Below, piece after piece: positions 34,709 through 46,500 of a stretch of DNA of 64,000 nucleotides. Source of the DNA: Hippophae tibetana (Eukaryota > Streptophyta > Magnoliopsida > Rosales > Elaeagnaceae). Under the pieces are notes generated by a model. The model had not been told where the DNA came from. It did not search any database and worked only from the letters and a program-made list of their open reading frames with translations. Position 1 is the first letter of the stretch. Each line of letters opens with the position of its first letter. The translations under genes were made by a program, and so were the position numbers. The stretch is from positions 11,723,190 through 11,787,189 of the forward strand of contig CM072811.1 of the NCBI GenBank assembly GCA_037013495.1, read 5' to 3'.

Positions 34709-36750
34709 TGATGAGTGCTCAAAAAGCACTAAAATAACCATGATTTTATGTACCTTAATTGATTAAAAATACATATATTTATATGTTTTATCATATATTT
34801 ATATAAATTTGTCTTTTTCGGAATCACGGGTATTTTTATTGTTTTTCAGGTATTTTGGCTTAAAAACGCAATGTAAAGACTCAAAGAGGAATATTTGAAG
34901 CAATACATCACAAATATATCAATAAATAAGTGAGAAAAGGTCAACAAACATGGAAAAATCGGACGAAATGGGTCGAAAAGGTCAAAAATGTCAAAAAGAC
35001 GAAAATCGCGCGCCGCAGCCCAGCCGTGCGCGCAGCCCAGCGCCCAGCCGCGCGCGCCCCAGCGCGCCCCAGCGCCCCACTCCGCGCGCGCCCGCGCGCG
35101 CTGGCACTGTTCACGCGCGCCGAGCTGCGCGCAGCGACAGCCCCAGCGCGCGTGCGCAGCGCCCCAGCAGCCCCCCTCCGCGCGCCCAACGCGTTTTCGC
35201 CCCATTTTTCACGTGCAGCCGCCCCTGTGACGTCATGCTGACGTCATTGATGACATCAGCAATTCCAATACGCGTTTTTACATTTTTTAATATTTTTTTA
35301 ACATTTTTTTACTCATTTTTTCTCTCCATCCTCACCTATAAATACCCCCCTTCCATTCACTTCAAATTACACCTTCAAAACTCACTTCTCTCTCCTTTCT
35401 TTCTCTCATTTCTTAGTTTTTAGTTTCTCTTAGTTTCTTTCTAAGTTTCTAAGCTTTTCTTAGTTTTTCTCTTAGTTTTTAGTTCAATTCTCTTAGGTTT
35501 AGTGTTCTTCTCTTTTTGAGAGGAACTTGTAATGTTTTTGTAATAATTTAGATTTTTGATTCAATATATGGAAGTGCAAATTCCGCTCGGAGGTTTTCTA
35601 GCTACGGGAATAGCGTCGAAGTTCTGTAAGGATTTTATTTTCTTTACAGTTATTTTTATGCTTTATTCTTACATGTTATATTCAACTTGTCTGTGGTTAA
35701 ATTTAACTATGCTAGCTGTTTAGTAAATATGATGTAATAACGACGTTGTTATGCTTGCGAAATATTAAATAGGTGAAAATTTCTAAAATGAATTGATTTT
35801 GTTTTTATTCAAGATTTTATATTAAGAATGTTAGAGAGAAATATATTATTTTTCATTACAAACTTAAAAATGAAAATTAGATTTTAAGGTTTAGTTATCC
35901 GGTCTAATTTAGAGTAGTGCTCTTTTATTTGTTGGTACAATCGCCCGGTAGTTAGAGTGAAACTCTATTTCAAAAGTTTTTATAAGAATTATTATGTGAA
36001 AATGTATTGACAACATGTTTTCAATAGTGGTTTTAAAACTTGAAAGTTAGTACTCGGATAATTAAATTCTTAGGTTTAATTTGGACACCTTGAATAAAGT
36101 TTAAACTGTCTAACCCCACCAAAGGTGGCATTTAAATGGTTCATTTTCAATCTCTTAGAAAAAGGAATTAATTTAATTAAGCATATTAGTTATCAACCCC
36201 ACCCATAGGTGTTAATTGATTTGTTTAGTTAACAAAGAATATCTAACCCCACCAAAGGTGGTATTTATATAAAAAAGAGAGAATCAATAAAATGTCAATT
36301 TATATCTTTAATAACCTAGTTAATATGAGCAAGCATAATTAATTTAGTTATTATATCCATAAATACTCCGCTAATATAAATGATAAAAATTTGCATGAAC
36401 ATTTATTGAATCCGTATATATGTTTATTTCTAGATAATTATTTATTGAATTTGTATCTATGTTTATTTTTATGATTTTAGATTATATTTAATTAATCTGT
36501 ATATATGTTTTATTTTATGTTATTAGATTAGGAACACAAAAACCAAACTATCGTGACAGGATGTTTAGGATTTAATTTCGTTTTTAAAAGATTGAATAAT
36601 AAGTTAAAAACCACATACATTCCTTCCTTAGATCGACCTTGGGAGTATACTTATCATTTTCTACGAAATGATTCGTGCACTTGCGAGAGTTTTATAAATA
36701 TTAAAACCAAAGTATTTGCGGGAATCGGCGATGCCGGTTTTCATTCATCA
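34709..36750 (+). repeat. 3' LTR of the Athila-like element
   Basis: Near-identical partner of 23094-25144. CpG block at 35007-35200, TATA box at 35337-35344. It ends TTCATTCATCA, followed by the target copy AACAC and the rest of the copia LTR (ACGAGATTTTTAGG). Confidence 0.95.
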
Positions 36751-37062
36751 AACACACGAGATTTTTAGGTAGAAATAACCTAGGCCACCCCAATGACGTA
36801 AGAAGAAAACCACCTGTCTATCGGACCACCTAACTATCCACTATGAAAAATAAGTATCCAGTTACAAGGCTAGGACTCAAACTTCTCATCCAGGCAATGC
36901 CCCAAGTAACCTACTTACAATCCGTTGCTTTCATCAATCTCTACAAGATAGGCATTCGAATCCAAACAAGTGATCCGAAAAACTCGAGTCCTACGAGTTA
37001 ATCAAACCCACACCATTATCACATGAAATGTTAGCATATAAACACAAGTGCAAGTGTGTGTC

Positions 37063-39009
37063 TAATAACTGTATTTTATATAGTTATTTTTGTCTCTTTT
37101 ATTAATTATAAGTGCTATGTTTTTGACATTTTTAGTTCATTTTAATTAATTAAATTAATATTTTCTGTTTATTTCTTAAGAAATATATTTTTAAGAAAAT
37201 TAAAGAATATGAATCGAAAAAGGACTTAATTACAAATAATGAAGTCTGAAAATATAATTTAAATTAAAAGAGTGCTTAATTGCAATTAACAAAAGTCTAA
37301 AATATAATTTGAATTAAAATAGGGCTTAATTGTAATTAACGAAAGTTTAAAAGTTAATTTAAATTAGAAAAAGGCTTAATTGTAATTAACAAAAGTTTAA
37401 AATTTAATTTAAATTAAATTGGAGGGCTAAAATGCAATTTAAAATATTTGCTTTTCTGCGTAGGAAAATGAGTCCACTCGCGCCATCATCAACGTGCAAT
37501 ACGCACCATCCAATCAGGCAATCAACAACTAGGATTAGGCACGTGGAACCAGACGTGACAAACTCGAGTGGACCCAAGTTTTCAGGTGGCACGTTGCTCG
37601 GTGTTGAGTGGGGCCCACCTGCTGCACAGGCCGACGTGTAGGGTGAGACCCACATATCTATTGCGTAGGCAATTTCCCGTGCGATGCGGTCCATAGAAAT
37701 TTCATGAGCCTTGTCATTTCAACGAATAATACAATGCCACGTGTCTCGAATATTCTTGCAGCTAATCTGAAGTGGACATGTGGAACGTGTTGGTTAACAC
37801 AACAACGTAGAATCAGCGCACGCGTTTCCAACTGTTTATGTGGGACCCATGTGTCTCGCGTGTAATGATCATGTGCGGCGCCAACCACATGCAACCTTTC
37901 CTCACCACCAATGAAAAGTTGTCATGCGTCTATATTAATTCTTTCAGCCAATCATATGTTGACATGTGGCATGTGGGTTGAATTAAAAATAAATCAGAAA
38001 CGATGCCCTTTCTAGCTGTGTTTATGTCTACCATGCGTATGTTAAAATAACAATTTCGATATCCCCATTTTCATACGCATGTCTGCGTGATTAAAGAAAA
38101 ATGTCTCCCACGCTTAATATTATTTGATGTATTTTTATGGAGCTATAAATAGGGCGTTTAATGCCAAAGAAAGGGGTTCGGTTGGAGACTTGGACTATGA
38201 AACACGCAGAAGCCATTTTTGGCTTCTGTTGTGTTCTCCATGAGCCAAAAATTTAAAGAGCATAAATATTTTAATTTTCTTTGTGTTCTTTAACTGATAT
38301 TCCTTAAATGTTGTAATTTTAATTTTTATTATGAAGTAATTTAATTTTTCTAAGGTTGCATTGTAGCTAAATTTATGAAGCTTGAATTTAATTATTTTTG
38401 ATTGATTTATGAGACTTTTAATTTGTTTATTCTATTTGTCCTTAATGCTTTTGATTATTGGAAAATTTATCAATTGATCTGTGGGACTTAAATAAAGTTG
38501 GAATAGGCATTTTTGTGTATATTGCACTTGGATAGAATACATGTATATATAAGGGATAGGAATATACCTTTATTTTACGTGTGGCCATTTGAGAACTTAG
38601 AACGTAATGAATCTTGGTGAATTTAATTTTTATATGAATATAGTGAATTATTTTAGCGAGGTGTGTCTATACGGAGCTCGGAAGAGATGTATGGATAAAA
38701 TTAGAAGTTCTTGGTTGACAAATTAAATTTACAAAAAAAAATAAATCAAGAAAAAATAATATGATTCGAGTGGATTAATTTGGTGAAAACTACAATCCTA
38801 GAATTTTATTTTATTTTTTTATAAAACTCTTAGTTAGTTAAAACTTGTTCTAACTTTTTGATCGTTTGGATAAAATCAGAGTGAAAAAAATTTAGTACTT
38901 AAAAAACTATAGTAACAAATCTTCGTGTGAACGATAACTTACTTATCAAATTTTATCACTTATGACCGTGTATATTTGCACGTTTTTATGATCTCTTAAA
39001 GAGACAACA
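37063..39009 (+). mobile_element. Solo LTR, family A (1947 bp) with target duplication
   Basis: Starts TAATAACTGTATTTTATATAG (the second base of the usual TG is mutated) and ends AGAGACAACA. It is flanked by GTGTC at 37058-37062 and 39010-39014. It is the inverted relative of 1727-3681. A TATA-like CTATAAATAG lies near 38143. A 9-bp dyad, CAGAAGCCA-TTTT-TGGCTTCTG, at about 38207-38228 is expected at the start of the transcript. No coding sequence. Confidence 0.92.
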
Positions 39010-39990
39010 GTGTCCTATAGTAGATTCAATAATGAATAACCCTAACTAGTTGATTTAAACAATATATCAGATAAATCGAAATCAACTAGCAACCCTAGAA
39101 CAATCAGTCTAAGCACAAGTTAAAAAAAGATAGCTTCTTTAAAGATTAATAATGAAAGCAAATAATTATGATATGACACATAATGATTTGATCCAAGAAT
39201 TCAAGAATGAAAATAAAGAAGAAGTTATGAACAAAATAACATAAACCAATTATACTTATTAATCATTCAAACACAACCATCAATGTTTGATAGATTAACT
39301 AAATAAATAAACCTAAAGAACTATGATCTTATATTTTCAAAACAATAGAAAATAACATATGAAGAGAGTAAGCACAATAGCTCTTGTGTGGTTAGTTCCA
39401 AATATGTTCTTAGATTTGTATTCATAGAATATTTTGAAGCACATTAGGCTAAAGTGGAATTACCATATTATCCATAAAATCATTTAAAACATTGTTAAGA
39501 AATAAGGACAATACTATAAAAAATCAATCCAAATTGTAACATAAATACATTTTAAAATCATACAACTAACTATTCGATCGATCTAACTAAGTGCTTGATT
39601 GATCGAGTACATTGGTCGATCGATCAAACATAGTCTCGATTGATCCAATCAATATTTAATTAATTATTCAAGAAGTGTATTGATCCAGTGATTTAACTCG
39701 ATTTGGTCCAATCTTCGATCGATTGACTAAATCCCTCGATCAATCTAGTAATGTATTAAAATCAATTTATTCAAGTAATATTACTCGATCGATCTAATCA
39801 CTACTTGATCGATTGAGTAGCATATTTTTACATTATTCCTATTGTGTCTAATACGCAATCTAATGTATACGAGAACAAAATATATCTAATTTGTGATCAT
39901 TGAGGAACAATAGTTTCTTCGGATTAAAAATATTCTTCTAAGACACCCTTAGAAACTAAGATTACAACTATATCACTAATATCGCCAACA

Positions 39991-42929
39991 CTAATAGAAC
40001 GTAATAGATATATCCAGTCATTTTCAACAAGAATCCAGAGACCATTAAAAGTCTTGCATTTGGGACTTTTAGTAAGCATAATTCAACCTAATAAATATAA
40101 TTCAACCCAATAAATAATGGTAATCTACCAACTTTACATCCCTAAGAAGATTCATTAGAAGAAAGTGAATGCGTGATTAAAGCAACTCAGAAAGAATCAA
40201 CACTAGAGCAGTTTTCCCAAAAGGGTGAACCCACTCTAATATCAATTGAGAGAGTCCACGATCCAGTAAACAATCAAGGTAAGAATAGGCTAACATACAA
40301 ACACAGCAATATAATGAGATAAATTCACATAAAGATCCTATCTATTTGGTAAAATATTCTAGTTATTTTTGAAAACCACTCAACAACAAAGAATTTACTA
40401 ATGAAAAATAAACAATAAACGACTCAATAAAAGTATAAATCTAAATGCCACTACTAGTTAGGACACATATCCTAATTGTTCTATGTTGTCTACACAATAA
40501 TCAATGATCCTTAACAAATCTGGCTCACCTCTAGAGTCCCATTATATGTGGTAACTCATTCAATTGTCTTAGTTGTTAATTCAATTTTTAATTAACACAT
40601 GTATCCAACACAAAATAGTTTTTTAAAACACTCACGAATTACTAATACCGAAAAACCCTCAAAGTATTAATGAGTCAAAATTAAGAAACAATTTTGTCTC
40701 ATAAAATTCAAGTTTGAAAACCAACGATATTTCCCCACATTTTCTAATTAAGAAATCATTTTACAAGAGATGAGGTATTTATATAAAATTATTGACTAGG
40801 GTAACAACCCACATTGGCGAGGCTAATAGCCATTAGAACACTTGACAACCATGTTGGCAAGTAGGTTGACGAGCACCAAAAAATTAGTTTTTTATTTCAA
40901 AATTTTTTTTAAGTAATTTTCACAAATAACATCAAAACAAAACGACACAAATACAACCTAACATACTACATGGACCAACCCCACATGATGTGTGTAATCA
41001 TGTCAACATACAAAATATTTTAACTAAGTGAGTATTTGTAGTACTAAACCGTTAATAATTGACCTTACATAGAGGCAAAGACAACACTAAGTAAAAAAAA
41101 AAGGACATCATATTGTGCACACGAGAATGCCAACAAAGACACATATGACTTATAGGACTTACACTTTTTATAAAATTAAATAATTTATAGATTGCATATA
41201 ATTATTATGGTCATACTTTTTCTTAACTTTAATGTTTTTAATTAAAATTAATCTTTGTGAAATAAAAAAATAAACTTATTTGTATGGCATAACTTTATTC
41301 ATACATGGAGTTTCATTTTTAACCCCTAGGAAAAACAATGTACATTTTTCTTACAACGTAAATGAAGATATGTTTTCTAACGTTGTAAGAAATGAACATA
41401 TATTTATTTTATTGAGAGATTAAAAGCAAAACCACTTAAATAATTTAATCATTTATGCACCAGAGGTTAAAAAGTAACCTTCGTTAAAAACTAAAATTCA
41501 AAAAAACTTCAATTTTGATGTGATTGGCTTAAAATGAAAAAAATGAGTTTATTTGATGACAAATACAAGAATACAATGTGCGAAAAAACAACATTCTTGA
41601 GCACTAACTTTTTTATTATTATTTTTTATTCATTTTAAAATGTATAACCTTTAACGTTATAAATAGAAATAAAGTTATAACTAAATTCATATTTGTTTGA
41701 AAATATCATAATAACTCTTTTAGAACGTATAAATACCTAATTTTCTTGATATATATGTTTCATATTTTCTATCCATGTTTATGAAACATTGATCAAAAAA
41801 TTTATTTTATTTGCTTATTACATTTTAATTTTACACTTATTTTTGTCATTCAAAAACATAAAACTCAAATATTTAACTTAATAAAATATCAATGTTAAAA
41901 ATAAACTACATATTACATCATTATTGACTTAATTATTATTTTTACGAATTTATTTAATATGATCATAGAAATATATTATCATAAATAAAAATAATTCTCT
42001 ATTCAATTAACAAGTAAATTTTCACGAACACATGTAATAAAAGCTAGTGTATCAAAATGATAGACTTTGGAAATTAAAGTATAAATTTATTGTTGAAAAT
42101 AATATTCTATTTTATAAAAATTTATTTAACTTAACTCTAAAATTTTACAAACATGTAATATATATTTAAAAAAAACATAAGAAAACAGAGATCGAGAAAT
42201 ATTAAGACCGTCAGAGTGATCTCAATTCACCCCTCCCTTGTGTGATTTAGGAGGCAAGGCAATAATCAACACAAAATAATTACAAGGCAAGAATAAGGAG
42301 GCTAAGCTGCAGGATAGAATAAGGAATAATGGGCCAGATAGCCCTCCCTTGTGAAGATCAACAAAACTACTTAATAAGAGATTCAAGCTCGTGATTATGG
42401 AGTGCAAAAAGAGCTAATCAATCAGAACTTTTGAAATCGTGGCTATGAAAGACAAACAAAAACCTTGCAAGTTGCAATCAGGGATTCGTGATCATGAGTG
42501 AGCTTCGAGATCATGGCTATGTAGGAGAAAGCTACACAATCAGAGCTTCAAGATCAGCCTAAGATCAAGTAATCAACAAAACCTGGCAAACTGAGCTTTG
42601 AGGTCGGGATTTCACTCAGCATCCAAATAGCTCGTGAGCCCACAACTGTTCATTTCTTTTGCAAATATATTATGTACACTCCGAATGATTTACTATGAGA
42701 GATACATTGAAATGTTTATTTCTTTTGCAATATCTCAATCACAATGTGTTTCCATCTCTCTTTAAAATATTTGTTTTCACTGAGTTGAAAAGGGAACAAA
42801 TTCACAGTAAGAGACCAAGCCATTGACAAAGATGATGAATACAAATAGCTATAATTTGAGCCCATATGCTGCAAATAATTCTTAGATGTGTAAAATGTTG
42901 CACAAAATAAGATTACATACTGCGCAAAT
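39991..42929. other. Gene-free AT-rich region
   Basis: No gene or identified element. Between 42200 and 42620 GC content rises and related phrases recur (for example GTGATCATG, GATCATGGCTATG, GATCGTGGC..), but I could not define a repeat unit. The importin-alpha 3' end follows. Confidence 0.5.
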
Positions 42930-43523
42930 TTAGTATCAGATTTACTCCCCTGACAAAGAACTATGACTATTCTTCAAATAAAGCCCTCCACCTCCCACCT
43001 CCAAAACAAAGATGGACGGGTGATAAAAAAAAAACTGTATCATCCCACAGCATGAAAAACAACAGAAATGATCTTGACAACAAGGCAAATACATGTAGGC
43101 TTTAGAAGTCCCAAAATCACTTGGTAACCAACACTTAGCTACAGCACTGCACTTCAATGACGACTGAATTAATATACGAATAAAGTTTGAGACTGGAATC
43201 TGCTCAATAGCTTTAACCAATTGGGGATAGCTTGACCACATTTTGAGCAGCAAGTTTCACAAACGAGTACCTTTTGTTGCTCATCATATAATTAATTATC
43301 TATAAATACCCATATCATAACAGTCCAGCAACTCTCAAGACGCAAGGCACTACATTCCTACAGCATTGAAGAGGTCAATCAACCAGGGTTCAGATATCAT
43401 ACAAAGATGCCCATCGTCATCCATCAACAATGGCCAAGATCCAGTATTTAAACTATTATAACAAAGTTTCCAACATGGATACTGCATCTCAAAAGGAAAC
43501 ATATTGCAAGAGCAAATGTACCT
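42930..43523 (-). other. Probable 3' UTR of the importin-alpha gene
   Basis: About 0.6 kb downstream of the stop with base composition closer to the exons than to the AT-rich spacer. Its end is not defined by a recognisable signal, so the limit is a guess. Confidence 0.35.
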
Positions 43524-46500
43524 TTAGCTGAAGTTGAATCCGCCAGAAGGAACAGCTGGATTGTCACCTCCAAAGTTGAAACCAGACTGAGAAGCATCGC
43601 CAGGTGGCATTGTATCATCCTCTTCCTCTAACCAGTAAGTTTCAAGAATTTTAACAGCCTTCTCGTATATCTCAGTGTTATCATGACTCTGCAAGTTCTC
43701 AATCTTCTCCAATCCCTCAGCATCTTCAATTATCTGAGCATAATGATTTACACTTCCACTATTGCCCAAATTCCTCTCAGCTTCTCCAACCTTCAAAATG
43801 TTTTCCAGCCCTTCCAAACAAACTGTGACAATCCTAGGGTCTGGGCATATAAGGAGATCACACAACGGCTTGATGCATCCTTGGCTTACTAAGTACCTAT
43901 ATACACAAAATATAGTTAGAACAAGGACGAGAACAAATATATTTTAAACCTCAAATTTGGGGGGACGAGGATGTACTTTATCTGTTCATGAGTACCACCA
44001 GATGTAGCATTTGAGATTGCCCAGGCAGCCTCTTTCTTAATATCAAACTCACCATTTTGAAGTAGATTAACAAGTGGAGCAATTATATTAGCCTCAAAAA
44101 CAGCCTGTCCAATCTCAGTTACAAGTAATACATTGACAACACGAAGTCAGAAATAATGTAGAATGCATCAATTAGGGCATGGCAATAATGATATAGAAGT
44201 TCAAATCCATATAAAACCTGAATTTGCTCCTTGTTTCCAGCTGTGATATTTGAGATGGTCCAGCAAGCTTCCTTCTTGATGCTCTTCTTGTAATTTTCGG
44301 TCAATAAAGCTAGCAACCAATGTAGGGCTTGATGATTGATGATGACCTGATTGAAACAAAATCTTGAATATTTAAAAGCTAGAATTCACAAGAAGAGCTC
44401 TATTGCACAGAAAACTGAACCATGTTAGATGGAATTAAGGTGGCGTTTGGTTCGTGGAATGGAATCGGAATCGGAATCGGAATTGGAATGGAATGGAAAG
44501 GAAACAATTTTGTTTGGTTTGACCACCGGAATCAAGCTCAGAATCAGGATTATAGTGTTTGGTTTGACACTGGAATGGAATAAAAAAAGTTGTAAATGAC
44601 CTTAATACCCCTACATGCTGTAAAGTTCAAATAATGTCATTTAATTACTATTTTTTCGTCAGACAAAATACATTATTGAAATCATTATTTTTCTAAATAA
44701 ATATTACTTAATTAAAAAGAAATATATTATTAAAATTATTATTTTTCTAAATAGGGTTTAGGGTTTTGAGGTTTGGGATGTGTGATTTAGGATTTGGGTT
44801 ATATTTGTAGGTTAAGGTTTAGGGTTAAAATTATTATTTTTCTAAAAATAATTTAGGGTTTTAGAATTTTGGATTTAGGGTTTAGGGTTTTGGGATTTAT
44901 GTTTTAGGGTTTTGGGTTTTGGGATTTATGTTTTAAGGTTTAGGGTTTAGGGTTTAGAGATTTGGAGATTTGGGGTTTAGGGTTTTAGGGATTAAGGTTT
45001 AGGGTTTAGGGTTTTAGGATTTGGAATTTGGGGTTTAGGGTTTAGGGTTTTGGGATTTATGTTTTAGGGTTTTGGGTTTTGGGATTTATGTTTTAAGGTT
45101 TAGGGTTTTAGGGTTTAGGGTTTAGGGTTTAGGGGTTTAGGGTTTAGGGTTTTAGGATTTAGAATTTGGGATTTAGGGATTTGGGATTTATGTTTTAGGG
45201 TTTTGGGATTTATGTTTTAAGGTTTAGGGTTTTAGGGTTTAGGGTTTAGGGTTTAGGGATTTGAGGTTTTAGGATTTTAAGATTTGGATTTAAGGTTTTG
45301 AAATTTTGGGTTTAGGGTTTAGGGTTTTGGAATTTTGGGTTTGAGAATTTTGGATTTAGGGTTTTGAAATTTTGGGTTTAGGGTTTAGGGTTTAGGGTTT
45401 TGGAATTTTTGGGTTTGAGAATTTGGGATTTAAATTTAAGGTTATATTTTAGATGAGGGTAAAATTGGAAAAAAAAAGTTTAGATGGAAATGGAATAATG
45501 ATTACCAAAGGTGGGAGAAGGAATTGTGATTCCTTCTCTTTTAGTAATCAGATTCCATTCCGCCCTCCATTCCGTCCAACCAAACGTGGGGTAAGTATTT
45601 ACAACACTCTCTAGGGTGCTCATAATAACTCTATGAAAGTAGTTATTTAGCCACTTCTAAACCACTTAATTGTCTTGTTTTGTACTAAAATATTATAAAA
45701 ATGCTTAATTTGTGTTTAATTATATCAATGTAGGTAGAACAATGACAAAAAGGGTGAAAAAGAGTCAAAAACGAGGAAAAATAGCTCATGCCAAGGAGAT
45801 AATGAAATGGTGCGGCGGCGCACATAGAGGGAAAAAAATGCAGTGAGGACCATGCCGTAGCGCTCTTTTGCCCGCTACGAGGACCATGACGCAGCGGGCA
45901 AAAGGGCACTGCACGCAATCTATGGCTAGAAAACCAGTGGAGGCTAGGCCACGACACACAAGAAATCTGGCGGCATCGCGCATAAAAATCCGCCAGAATC
46001 TAACTGATGATGCTTACCTCCTATTTTTAGGCTCAGCCCAGGGATCTTTTAAGAGTTTGATCCAATGACTCATATTAGGTCATTTTCCCTATTAATTAAC
46101 CCTAATGAGACACAAATTAAACACACAATTAAGAATCAAAAACCTAAATTTTTCCAAGAGAGGAGAAAAAAGAAAAAAAAATCAAGAGAAGATAGAAAAT
46201 TGGTGCTATAAATCAAGAGATTGAGCATAAGTCTTCTTATTCACCTTTCTTTATCAATTTTTACATCTTTCTTTACAAAAAAATATGAGTTTTATGAACT
46301 TAATCATGTCTAGTTAATTTATTAAGATTCGGATCTTATGAACACAATTTTCTACATGTCATGATTTAATGTTTTACTCCAATTGTGATTTCAATTCAAT
46401 TACATCATTTAATCTGAGTTTTATACTATTCATTTAATGGCCAACAATTAATCTATATAAGCAATTAAAAAAATTTGAGAGAATTATTTAATTATTTGTC

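Larger units (their letters stand above)
23094..36750 (+). mobile_element. Athila-like Ty3/gypsy element with two gag genes
   Basis: The element is 13,657 bp with LTRs of 2051 and 2042 bp, both starting TGATGAGTGC and ending TTCATCA. It is flanked by AACAC at 23089-23093 and 36751-36755. Order: LTR, tRNA-Asp primer site, A-rich leader with hairpins, gag1, spacer, gag2-protease, pol (RT, RNase H, integrase), long non-coding tail, polypurine tract, LTR. tRNA-Asp priming, the [11 protein letters not shown] block before the protease and the long 3' region place it with Athila-type elements. No env-like frame was found. Two frameshifts disable pol. Confidence 0.95.
22969..39990 (-). mobile_element. 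Copia LTR split by two later insertions
   Basis: The LTR survives in three pieces: 22969-23093, 36751-37062 and 39010-39990. In minus sense it starts TGTTGGCGATATTAGTG at 39990 and ends CA at 22969. Removing the Athila-like element and the solo LTR, each with one target copy, leaves about 1.41 kb, a length consistent with its relatives. The copy at 20332-21590 shows the unsplit sequence at both joints. This copia LTR is therefore older than either insertion. Confidence 0.85.

Noticed and set aside
44757..45430. True chromosome end
   Set aside because: The TTTAGGG array is degenerate, enclosed in a TIR element and flanked on both sides by exons of one gene.
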